Shown here piece by piece: positions 1 to 5,407 of a stretch of 5,859 bases of DNA. Under the pieces are notes generated by a model. The model searched no databases, was not told the DNA's origin, and saw nothing but the letters and a program-made list of their open reading frames with translations. Where the stretch lies: positions 1 to 5,859 of the forward strand of contig JACCYK010000384.1 in the NCBI GenBank assembly GCA_013696525.1, in the 5' to 3' direction. This DNA comes from Chloroflexia bacterium (lineage in GTDB: Bacteria > Chloroflexota > Chloroflexia > Thermomicrobiales > UBA6265). How positions within the stretch are numbered: position 1 is the first letter of the stretch; the number at the start of each line of letters is the position of its first letter. Position numbers and translations under genes: made by a program.

Positions 1-126
1 GGACTCCCCTTTGAGAGCAGCTACAGCGTCACCTTCCCCAACCCCGGGACCTACTACTATCACTGCGCGATCCATCCGGACACTATCGGCGTCGTGGTGG
101 TCGTCCCGAAGCCGCAGGCAAATTGA
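1..126 (+). CDS. Cupredoxin (plastocyanin/amicyanin-like) protein, C-terminal fragment
   Basis: The window opens inside this gene; 41 codons in frame 1 run to a TGA at 124-126. The visible part is the last strands of a cupredoxin fold. It has the classic end FPNPGTYYYHCAIHP followed by a valine-rich strand, with the type 1 copper ligands Cys22 (64-66) and His25 (73-75) of the fragment. Such proteins are small periplasmic or membrane-anchored blue-copper electron carriers. In amicyanin-type loops the axial ligand is a Met three residues after the His (HPFM). Here the aligned residue is Thr28 (HPDT), so the site would lack the usual Met. The N-terminal part, including the first His ligand and any signal peptide, is outside the window. 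A multicopper oxidase follows in the same direction, which suggests a shared copper or electron-transfer role. The fragment could equally be the end of a longer protein with a cupredoxin domain. Confidence 0.8.
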   Translation, partial: GLPFESSYSVTFPNPGTYYYHCAIHPDTIGVVVVVPKPQAN

Positions 127-138
127 CCACCGATTCGC

Positions 139-166
139 TCCGCGCGCCCAAGCTTGGGTGCGCGGA
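139..166 (+). other. Strong hairpin / near-perfect palindrome between cupredoxin and oxidase genes
   Basis: Bases 139-150 and 155-166 form a 12-bp stem (one G:U pair, 146 with 159) around the tetraloop AGCT. The core CCCAAGCTTGGG is a perfect 12-base palindrome. It begins 12 nt after the cupredoxin stop and ends 10 nt before the oxidase ribosome binding site. No T-run follows, and there is no room for a promoter between it and the next gene. A simple terminator is therefore possible but not clearly supported; an mRNA-stability hairpin, an attenuator, or a palindromic operator for a dimeric regulator are alternatives. The structure is seen directly; its role is inference. Confidence 0.55.
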
Positions 167-176
167 CGCACGAGAC

Positions 177-184
177 AGAGGAGA
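177..184 (+). promoter_or_regulatory. Ribosome binding site setting the oxidase start at 192
   Basis: AGAGGAGA lies 7 nt upstream of ATG 192, a good Shine-Dalgarno match at ideal spacing. It supports translation beginning in the Tat signal frame at 192, not at the TTG at 325 where the uninterrupted enzyme frame begins. A weaker alternative is AGAGG at 253-257 before ATG 264, in the same frame, which would give a shorter signal peptide. Confidence 0.6.
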
Positions 185-191
185 CTGTGCG

Positions 192-324
192 ATGGACCGA
201 TCGCCACAACCAATCGTGACGAAGCATGCGTATCGCACCCGGCGGGCCCAGCAGAGGCAACACATGATCGGGCGACGGGGTCTCATGAAGCTCACGGTCG
301 GGGCTGGGGTGGCCGCCATGGGCG
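192..324 (+). other. Tat signal peptide of the multicopper oxidase, out of frame with the enzyme
   Basis: From ATG 192 (frame 3) about 44 codons encode an export signal. It has a basic N-region, the twin-arginine motif RRGLMK (R28-R29 at 273-278) and the hydrophobic stretch LTVGAGVAAMG. In this frame the sequence then turns into arginine-rich nonsense (GRGRRARR) and does not meet the oxidase. The enzyme frame (frame 1) picks up at 325 as LAAAAAELVEPE. Leaving out one base near 324 would join them as AAMGLAAAAAELVEPE, a normal Tat signal with an Ala-rich cleavage site. Frame 1 has stops at 265-267 and 286-288, so it cannot supply its own leader. This stretch therefore belongs to the oxidase, and the gene has a +1 frameshift, from mutation or sequencing error. 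Confidence 0.75.
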
Positions 325-1740
325 TTGGCGGCCGCGGCCGCAGAGCTCGTCGAGCCGGAGGTCCGCACCAGCCGCGACGGTCTGCTCGACACCACCCTCA
401 CCTGCCGCGTCGAGCCGGTGCCGGTGGCCGGTCGTACGGCGACCGTGTCCGTCTACGAAGGCTCTTTCCCTTGGCCCACACTCCGGGTTCGTCCGGGCGA
501 CACGCTGCGGGTCAACCTGCTCAACCAGCTGGATGATCTCCCCACGGGGCTCCCTCAGTCCAGCCCGTTCCTCTGCCACGTGGTGACTGGACCCGGTCAC
601 TCTGCCTCGGACCATGTGTCATCCTGTGACACGAACCTCCATGTGCACGGGCTGCACGTCTCGCCCTCCGACAACTCGGACAACATCTTTCTCACCGTCA
701 GGGCCGGCGAGAGCTTTCAGTACGAGTACAGGATCCCGGCAGCCCATCCCGCCGGTCTCTACTGGTACCACCCGCACCAGCACGGTACGGTGACCAATCA
801 GGTGTTCGGCGGAATGGCGGGTCCGATCATCATCGAGGGTGACATCGACAACCTGCCTGGAGTCGCGGGCGTCCCCGAGCGGCTGCTGGTACTCCAGGCG
901 ACGCAGCTCAGCCCCGACGGCAACGTGATCGACATTACGACGGATGCCAGGAGCCAGCAGAAGTCGTATCTGCGTCTGGTCAACGGCCAGCTTAATCCGA
1001 CGATGACGATCCGGCCGGGAGAGACGCAGCGCTGGCGCATCCTGAACGCGACGGCGAACGTGACGTACCTCCTGCATCTGGACGGCCACCAACTCCATCA
1101 GATCGCCAAGGACGGAAACACGCTGAACGAGACGTGGACGCGTGACGCCATCAATCTCGCTCCTGGCGAACGCGTTGAGGTACTGGTCCAGGCTGGGTCA
1201 GCGGGGACCTACACCTTCCGCACCCTCCCCATCGCCACGGGGTTTACGACCCAGGCGGACGCCACCCTGGCTTCCCTGGTGGTGGATGGTGACGCCATGA
1301 CGCCACAACCGCTGCCCACGGCGCTGCTGCCGGTCGAGGACCTCTCAACCGCCGTCATTGATGAGCACCGTCGGTTCACCTTCCAGTTCGGCACGCCGAT
1401 CAATCCCCCGGAAACCAGGTTCTGGATCAACAGCAAGCAATTCGATGGCGAACGCGATGACGCGGTCGTCCGCCTCAATACCACCGAGGAGTGGGTGATC
1501 CGCAACGCCTCGTCGAGTTGGCATCCATTCCACATTCACATCAACGACTATCAGGTCGTCGCGGTGAACGGGCAGCCAGTCCCCGTGCGTTACCACGAGG
1601 ACACGACAGGCCTGCCGCCATTCGGCGAAATTACGATGCGGACCCGGTTCCGCGACTTTCCGGGGCGCTGGGTCTTCCACTGCCACATCCTGCTGCACGA
1701 GGATCACGGAATGATGGGCACGGTGCGGGCGCTTGCCTGA
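325..1740 (+). CDS. Multicopper oxidase (laccase/CueO-like), three cupredoxin domains
   Basis: The 471 codons to TGA 1738-1740 encode an enzyme that would oxidise phenols or metal ions at a type 1 copper and reduce O2 to water at a trinuclear site. All ligand motifs are present, numbered from TTG 325. LHVHG gives H106 and H108. YWYHPHQHG gives H149 and H151. HPFHIH gives H400, H403 and H405. HCHILLHEDHGMM gives H452, C453, H454, H458 and the axial M463. The length suits a three-domain enzyme of roughly 500 residues once the signal peptide is added. TTG 325 has no ribosome binding site and is probably not the true start; the gene most likely begins at ATG 192 and is frameshifted near 324. It was presumably exported folded by the Tat route. 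The downstream methyltransferase overlaps its end by 8 nt. Substrate (copper, manganese, phenolics) cannot be told from the sequence. Confidence 0.92.
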   Translation: MAAAAAELVEPEVRTSRDGLLDTTLTCRVEPVPVAGRTATVSVYEGSFPWPTLRVRPGDTLRVNLLNQLDDLPTGLPQSSPFLCHVVTGPGHSASDHVSSCDTNLHVHGLHVSPSDNSDNIFLTVRAGESFQYEYRIPAAHPAGLYWYHPHQHGTVTNQVFGGMAGPIIIEGDIDNLPGVAGVPERLLVLQATQLSPDGNVIDITTDARSQQKSYLRLVNGQLNPTMTIRPGETQRWRILNATANVTYLLHLDGHQLHQIAKDGNTLNETWTRDAINLAPGERVEVLVQAGSAGTYTFRTLPIATGFTTQADATLASLVVDGDAMTPQPLPTALLPVEDLSTAVIDEHRRFTFQFGTPINPPETRFWINSKQFDGERDDAVVRLNTTEEWVIRNASSSWHPFHIHINDYQVVAVNGQPVPVRYHEDTTGLPPFGEITMRTRFRDFPGRWVFHCHILLHEDHGMMGTVRALA

Positions 1741-2554
1741 GCCGACCGCGAAATCAACCGCGGGCGGCGGTCCAGCCAGCACGTTCAATGACCAGGCGCT
1801 GGTCTATGGCGTGCGGGCTGGGCTCCCATCGACGGTCGGATCTCTCGTCGCGCGCTCGATCATGGACCGTGCCGGCGCCGGGCCTGACGATCTTGTGGTC
1901 GAGCTAGGTGCTGGCACCGGCGAAATCGGGGTGCACCTCTTGCGCTTGCCAGTTCGATACATCGGCCTCGATGCCTCGGTCGCGATGCTGGATGTGTTCC
2001 GCGCCAAGGCGGCCGAGGCCTTGCCGTCGCTGGTTGTTGCCGATTGTAACCAGCCGTGGCCGTTGCCTGATGGGAGCGCCGCGACCGTCTTTGCCTCGCG
2101 CGTCATCCACCTGCTGGAGCCCGATCATGTCGCGCGGGAGACGACGCGCGTCTGCCGGCCGGCCGGCTACCTGATTCTGGGCCGGGTGCTTCGCGAGCCC
2201 GAAGGCGTCAAGGAGCGCTTGCGGCGGCGGCGCCAGCAGCTTCTGCTGGAGGCCGGGATCAGTCCTCGCCAGAGCGACGCGGGGGCACGCCGCGTGGTCG
2301 AGCGGTGTGTAGTGGCCGGCGGCGAATCCCTGGGTCGCCGCGTGGTTGCCGAATGGACCGGCGAATCCGCGCCGGCGACGGTTATCGATACTTGGGAAAC
2401 GATGTCCCGGATGGGTTCGTTCCCGGTCGAGCCGGTCACCCGGACGAAGATCCTGACCGAGCTCCGCCATTGGGCCGGGGACGAGATCGGCAATCTGGAC
2501 CGCCCGCGGGCGTTTCGCGAGCGATACGCCTTCGATATCGTCCGCTTGCCGTAA
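1733..2554 (+). CDS. Class I SAM-dependent methyltransferase
   Basis: This 273-residue protein has the Rossmann-fold signatures of the Methyltransf_11 type. Motif I is VVELGAGTG (residues 55-63), with glycines that hold the methionine part of SAM. An acidic residue in YIGLD (D80) should bind the ribose hydroxyls. VVADCNQPWPLPDG (101-114) is the adenine-side loop, and the strand ending in SRVIHLLEP follows. The C-terminal third matches no family I know, so the acceptor (small molecule, lipid, quinone or protein) is unknown. The TTG start lies inside the oxidase 3' end and overlaps its stop by 8 nt, implying translational coupling. The next in-frame candidate, GTG 1811, would remove the conserved-looking segment STFNDQALVYG, so 1733 is preferred. 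Only a weak ribosome binding site precedes it. The protein is predicted cytosolic, with no signal peptide or membrane segment seen. Confidence 0.85.
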   Translation: MPEPTAKSTAGGGPASTFNDQALVYGVRAGLPSTVGSLVARSIMDRAGAGPDDLVVELGAGTGEIGVHLLRLPVRYIGLDASVAMLDVFRAKAAEALPSLVVADCNQPWPLPDGSAATVFASRVIHLLEPDHVARETTRVCRPAGYLILGRVLREPEGVKERLRRRRQQLLLEAGISPRQSDAGARRVVERCVVAGGESLGRRVVAEWTGESAPATVIDTWETMSRMGSFPVEPVTRTKILTELRHWAGDEIGNLDRPRAFRERYAFDIVRLP

Positions 2555-2587
2555 GGTGCGGCGGGCATCGGTGATCGGGGAGAGCAC

Positions 2588-3400
2588 GTGCAAGATCAGC
2601 TATTGACCTACCTCGGCGAGGCCCTGGTCCACGGTTCACTGACCGACGAGGTGCTGCTTGCCGAGACGGAAACCCATCCCGTCCTGCCCATCCTGCCGAA
2701 TGCAAATGTGATCAAAATCGGGGGCCAGAGCCTCATCGACCGCGGTCGCGCCGCGGTGTTCCCACTGCTCGACGAGCTGGTCGGGAATCTCGCCCACCAC
2801 CAGATGATTATCGGTACCGGCGCCGGCACGCGGGCCCGGCACGCCTACAGTGTCGGCCTTGACCTTGGCATGCCCACGGGCGTGCTGAGCATCTTGGGCA
2901 CATTCGTCAGCATGCAGAACGCCCGCATGCTGCACTATCTGCTGGCCAAGCACGGGATCCCCTTCGTTGAGCCTGTCCAGTTTCCCCAGCTCCCATTCTA
3001 CCTGGAAGAGCGGCGGGCGGTGATTTTCTTCGGGATGCCGCCATACGTCTTCTGGCAGCCGAATCCCGCCGTCGGTCGGATTCCACCGAACCGGACCGAC
3101 ACCGGCACCTATCTCGTCAGCGAGGTCTTTGGCGCTCGCTCCATGATCTACGTTAAGGACGAGGACGGGCTCTACACCGCTGATCCCAAGAAGGACCCAA
3201 AGGCGAAATTCATTCCGCACATCACGGTGGAAGAACTTGAAGCGCTGGATCTGGCAGACGTTGTCGTCGAGCATAGTGTCTTGGCGCTGATGAAGCATGC
3301 TCAGCATCGGCGCTCGATTCAAGTGATCAACGGATTGAAGCCAGGCACGCTCTCCCTGGCCCTGAATGGCGAACACGTTGGTACGATTATCACCGTGTAA
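2588..3400 (+). CDS. mosB: Molybdenum storage protein beta-like subunit (amino acid kinase fold)
   Basis: The 270-residue length equals Azotobacter vinelandii MosB as I recall it, and many stretches match it: VIKIGGQSLIDRGRAAV (41-57), IGTGAGTRARH (75-85), GMPPY (149-153), VKDEDGLYTADPK (189-201) and GEHVGTII near the end. These include the nucleotide-binding features of the amino acid kinase/UMP kinase fold: K43 in the first loop, the Gly-rich loop 76-80, and K190/D191/D193. MoSto beta subunits assemble with alpha subunits into a cage that stores molybdate or tungstate as polyoxometalates using ATP. The GTG start has GGGGAGAG (2577-2584) just upstream. It lies 33 nt after the methyltransferase and 32 nt before the alpha-like gene, so it is probably in the same operon. 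Automated annotation may call it a uridylate or aspartate kinase; the MoSto-like pair makes that less likely. Actual metal storage is unproven. Confidence 0.75.
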   Translation: MQDQLLTYLGEALVHGSLTDEVLLAETETHPVLPILPNANVIKIGGQSLIDRGRAAVFPLLDELVGNLAHHQMIIGTGAGTRARHAYSVGLDLGMPTGVLSILGTFVSMQNARMLHYLLAKHGIPFVEPVQFPQLPFYLEERRAVIFFGMPPYVFWQPNPAVGRIPPNRTDTGTYLVSEVFGARSMIYVKDEDGLYTADPKKDPKAKFIPHITVEELEALDLADVVVEHSVLALMKHAQHRRSIQVINGLKPGTLSLALNGEHVGTIITV

Positions 3401-3432
3401 ATGGGGCGCGAAGAGGAAGCGGGAAGGCACGG

Positions 3433-4281
3433 ATGACGGAAAGCCAAGAACATCCCATGGACGATCACCGCTATCATGTGTGGTCGCCGCTGATGCGCGA
3501 GAGTCTGCTCGACAAGCAGGTCATGGCCTCGACCGAGACCCCGGTCGTGCGCATGCTCCCAACCTGTCATGTCATCAAGGTCGGGGGGCGCTCGATCCTC
3601 GATGGCGGCAAGGCAACCACCTACCCGCTGGTCGAGGCCATCAGCGCGGCACTCATCGCCAACAAGCTCATCATCGGCATCGGTGGTGGTATTCGCAGCC
3701 GCCACGTCTTCTCGATCGGGATTGATCTCGGCCTCCCCACCGGCGTCCTCGCCCAGCTTGCCATCGCCGATGCCTTGGGGAACGCGCACATGCTTGGCAC
3801 GCTGCTCGCCCCGTATGGCGTCGTCGCCATCCCGCCGGAGATCTTCGGCCACTTGCTCCCACTCTTTATGCAGGCCGCGCCCGGGGTCATCTTCAACGGT
3901 GATCCTCCGTTCTCGCTGTGGGAGCACCCGCCCGGCCTGGGGCGCATCCCCCCGCACCGCTCCGACGCGGGCTCCTACCTGCTGGCGGAGTGCTTTGGCT
4001 GCGCTACCATGACGTTGATCAAGGATGTCGATGGCCTCTACGATCGCGATCCAAAGGAGCACCCGAACGCCCACTTCATCGACGAGATCACGGTGACCGA
4101 GCTGCGCGAGCGCAACCTGCCGACGCTGCCGTTTGACCGCACCCTGCTCGATCTCCTCGCCCATGCCCGGCTCGTCACGAGCGTCCAGATCATCAACGGG
4201 CTGGAGCCGGATCGCCTGGAGGGTGCGCTTCGCGGCGAGCGCGTGGGCACGATCGTACGCAAGGATGAAGCGTCGTCGTGA
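3433..4281 (+). CDS. mosA: Molybdenum storage protein alpha-like subunit (amino acid kinase fold)
   Basis: This 282-residue protein is a paralogue of the preceding gene. It shares VIKVGG (47-52, K49), a Gly-rich loop GIGGGIRSRH (82-91), LGLPTGVLAQL (99-109), GRIPPHRSDAG (170-180) and KDVDGLY (197-203). Its C-terminal part (LPFDRTLLDLLAHAR, then VQIINGLEP and ALRGERVGTI) follows the alpha rather than the beta subunit of Azotobacter MoSto. It would pair with the upstream beta-like subunit in a hetero-oligomeric cage. Ungapped comparison with MosA from memory places Phe and Ser where MosA has His140 and His156, and Pro-Pro where it has Glu129-His130. W163 and H165 lie nearby. Metal binding may therefore differ. 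ATG 3433 is chosen because GGGAAGG (3421-3427) lies 5 nt upstream; ATG 3457 is an in-frame alternative without a good site. Confidence 0.75.
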   Translation: MTESQEHPMDDHRYHVWSPLMRESLLDKQVMASTETPVVRMLPTCHVIKVGGRSILDGGKATTYPLVEAISAALIANKLIIGIGGGIRSRHVFSIGIDLGLPTGVLAQLAIADALGNAHMLGTLLAPYGVVAIPPEIFGHLLPLFMQAAPGVIFNGDPPFSLWEHPPGLGRIPPHRSDAGSYLLAECFGCATMTLIKDVDGLYDRDPKEHPNAHFIDEITVTELRERNLPTLPFDRTLLDLLAHARLVTSVQIINGLEPDRLEGALRGERVGTIVRKDEASS

Positions 4282-4306
4282 CCTCTGACCGACGAATCGG
4301 GGAATG

Positions 4307-4332
4307 GCCCGGCGGCGCCCGCCCGCCTGGGC
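4307..4332 (+). terminator. Possible terminator hairpin after the mosB-mosA-like genes
   Basis: GCCCGGCGG (4307-4315) pairs with CCGCC-T-GGGC (4323-4332, one bulged T) over a 7-nt loop, 25 nt past the stop of the alpha-like gene. It is the only strong hairpin close to the end of the operon, but no T-run follows, so intrinsic termination is a guess based on position and stem strength. Confidence 0.3.
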
Positions 4333-4500
4333 TCGATCTGCATCCCGTCGCCTGCCAGATCACCCGGTCGATGAAACGGCCCTGGAGACATCCGTGCCAG
4401 ACGCTCCCGGATTGACCGGCCGCGCGATGAGGCACGGGCGTCTCGGGGAGCCACATCGTGGGTGGCGCGGATGCGCTGGCCAGGAGATCGGACGTCGCGA

Positions 4501-4567
4501 ACCGGCGGCATCCGGACCGGAACACCGGTGATGCCTGGCGCCGCTGACCGGTTCGTTGCGAAACCGG
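4501..4567 (+). repeat. Cluster of ACCGG/CCGGT half-sites forming two stem-loops
   Basis: ACCGG begins at 4501, 4516, 4547 (as ACCGGT) and 4563, with CCGGT inverted at 4525. Two hairpins result. At 4507-4535, GGCATC pairs with GATGCC and an inner ACCGG-AACA-CCGGT stem lies inside, with a 3-nt bulge. At 4548-4567, CCGGTTCG pairs with CGAAaCCGG around the loop TTG. The second covers the proposed -35 box of the rplI promoter, which suggests an operator or a structured leader. The rest of the 4282-4680 gap shows no convincing gene or tRNA. Confidence 0.4.
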
Positions 4568-4584
4568 CCCTGGCAACGTATCAT
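4556..4584 (+). promoter_or_regulatory. Probable sigma70-type promoter for rplI-dnaB
   Basis: TTGCGA (4556-4561) and TATCAT (4579-4584) are separated by exactly 17 nt, a good fit to -35 and -10 consensus in a locally AT-richer spot of an otherwise GC-rich gap. Transcription would start near 4591 and leave a leader of about 90 nt before rplI. The leader holds a GCCGCG/CGCGGC stem (within about 4624-4652) and the ribosome binding site GGGAAGG (4663-4669). Confidence 0.5.
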
Positions 4585-4680
4585 TATGATGGTTCGCGGT
4601 AGTGTCCGTACACGTACCGGGCCGCCGCGTTTGCCCCGTCTCGCGGCCGCTGCATCGCAATTGGGAAGGTTCTCTACCGC

Positions 4681-5277
4681 ATGAAGATCGTACTCCGCCA
4701 GGACGTCCCGAAGGTGGGCGAGGCCGGCACTATCCAAACCGTCTCGAATGGCTATGGGCGCAACTATTTGATCCCGCAAGGCCTGGCCGTGGTCGCCACC
4801 GCGGGCGAGATTAAGGTTGCCGAGCACAACCTGGCGGTCAAGGCCCGCAAGATTGTCAAGCAGGAAGAGCAGATGCAATCGCTGGCGGATCGAATCGCCG
4901 GCCAGCGGTTGGAGTTTATCGCACGCGCCGGTGAGCAGGGCCGGCTCTATGGCTCAATCACCGCGGGTGATGTCGCGGAGCGGCTGAGCGCGGCCATCGG
5001 CGAGGAGATCGATCGCCGCAAGGTCGTCCTGGACGAGTCGATCCGGACCGTGGGTACCTACACGGTGGCGGTCCATCTCGTCGGCCGGCTGCGGCCGCAG
5101 GTGACGGTGGTCGTGACGGGTGAAGTTGACGAGTCAGCGGCGGCGGTCGACGCCGAGCGCGCACCTGACGCCACCGCCGAAGCTGAGACCGCGCCGGAAC
5201 CCACCGCCGAGGCTGAGACCACGTCCGACACGAACGCCGAGGCAGAGACTGACGTCGTCGACGAAGCGGACGCCTAG
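4681..5277 (+). CDS. rplI: 50S ribosomal protein L9 with acidic repeat tail
   Basis: The N-terminal domain is typical L9: MKIVLRQDVPKVGEAGT, then VSNGYGRNYLIPQGLA (21-36), the rRNA-binding part. A long charged helix (about 44-74) links it to the C-terminal domain with GRLYGSIT (87-94) and the final strand near residue 147. L9 binds 23S rRNA at the base of the L1 stalk and helps maintain reading frame. Usual length is about 148 residues. Here about 50 extra residues follow, rich in Ala, Glu, Asp and Thr, with three consecutive 10-residue repeats (161-190). The ATG 4681 start matches the family start exactly; GGGAAGG at 4663-4669 is a slightly distant ribosome binding site. dnaB follows, a common rplI neighbour. 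The usual upstream rpsF-ssb-rpsR genes are not next to it here. Confidence 0.96.
   Translation: MKIVLRQDVPKVGEAGTIQTVSNGYGRNYLIPQGLAVVATAGEIKVAEHNLAVKARKIVKQEEQMQSLADRIAGQRLEFIARAGEQGRLYGSITAGDVAERLSAAIGEEIDRRKVVLDESIRTVGTYTVAVHLVGRLRPQVTVVVTGEVDESAAAVDAERAPDATAEAETAPEPTAEAETTSDTNAEAETDVVDEADA
5161..5250 (+). repeat. Three tandem 30-bp repeats in the 3' end of rplI
   Basis: Three in-frame 30-bp units encode APDATAEAET, APEPTAEAET and TSDTNAEAET. The first two are nearly identical at DNA level from ACCGCCGA onward; the third is more diverged. The pattern indicates expansion by unit duplication of a disordered acidic tail, and unit number may vary between strains. Confidence 0.8.
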
Positions 5278-5326
5278 GGGCGCCGTTCCGGTCTGAACCG
5301 CGCTCACGATCCCCCGCGCCGCCGTC

Positions 5327-5353
5327 GCCTCCTCGTCCGGCCCGTGAGGAGGC
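5327..5353 (+). promoter_or_regulatory. Hairpin masking a strong ribosome binding site in the dnaB leader
   Basis: GCCTCCTC (5327-5334) and GAGGAGGC (5346-5353) form a perfect 8-bp stem with an 11-nt loop, 49 nt after the rplI stop. The 3' arm contains GAGGAGG, a near-ideal Shine-Dalgarno sequence placed 4 nt before a GTG at 5357. When folded the site is hidden. No T-run follows, so a terminator is less likely, though it could mark the rplI mRNA end. Confidence 0.45.
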
Positions 5354-5356
5354 ACC

Positions 5357-5404
5357 GTGTCGAGTCGAGGCACTGCCCCAGGTCCTGGGGTGGCCTGGGG
5401 ATGA
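5357..5404 (+). CDS. Possible 15-residue leader peptide upstream of dnaB
   Basis: GTG 5357, preceded by GAGGAGG, opens a 15-codon frame (MSSRGTAPGPGVAWG) ending at TGA 5402-5404. The stop lies 3 nt before the dnaB ATG and in the same reading frame. A ribosome ending here could re-start at dnaB, so it may couple or tune dnaB translation. The peptide resembles nothing I know and may be a chance frame; the strong ribosome binding site is the main support. Confidence 0.3.
   Translation: MSSRGTAPGPGVAWG
5376..5400 (+). promoter_or_regulatory. Competing CCCCAGG/CCTGGGG pairings before dnaB
   Basis: CCCCAGG (5376-5382) is complementary to CCTGGGG at 5384-5390 (a 15-base near-palindrome) and to a second identical copy at 5394-5400. 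The second copy holds the GGGG that acts as dnaB ribosome binding site, 7 nt before ATG 5408. The two pairings exclude each other, and one would hide the dnaB site. Regulation by switching is inference. Confidence 0.35.
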
Positions 5405-5407
5405 GCA

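Noticed and set aside
11..586. 191-residue plus-strand open frame across the cupredoxin end and oxidase start
   Set aside because: It is Ser/Arg/Pro-rich with no domain and conflicts with the cupredoxin, Tat signal and oxidase frames.
2636..3430. 264-residue minus-strand open frame across the mosB-like gene
   Set aside because: It is antisense to a recognised gene with ribosome binding site and family motifs; no motif supports the reverse frame.
3319..4164. 281-residue minus-strand open frame across the mosA-like gene
   Set aside because: It is antisense to a clear gene, shows no recognisable motifs and has composition typical of a mirrored GC-rich frame.
2588..4281. Calling the tandem kinase-fold genes uridylate kinase (pyrH) or aspartate kinase
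   Set aside because: The lengths (270 and 282), tandem pairing and alpha- and beta-specific motifs fit MoSto subunits better than PyrH (about 240 residues, single copy) or aspartokinase (with ACT domains).
4193..4660. Possible genes in the 4282-4680 gap (75-residue plus frame at 4304, minus frames at 4193-4660)
   Set aside because: There is no ribosome binding site or recognisable motif, composition is Arg/Pro/Gly-rich, and the region carries inverted repeats and a promoter instead.
4282..4680. tRNA, CRISPR array or insertion sequence in the long gap
   Set aside because: I found no cloverleaf with a GTTCRA T-loop, no regularly spaced identical repeats with spacers, and no terminal repeats or transposase motifs.
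5402..5404. TGA read as selenocysteine or readthrough joining the mini-ORF to dnaB
   Set aside because: DnaB needs no such residue, a good ATG with a ribosome binding site follows directly, and no SECIS-like element is evident after the TGA.
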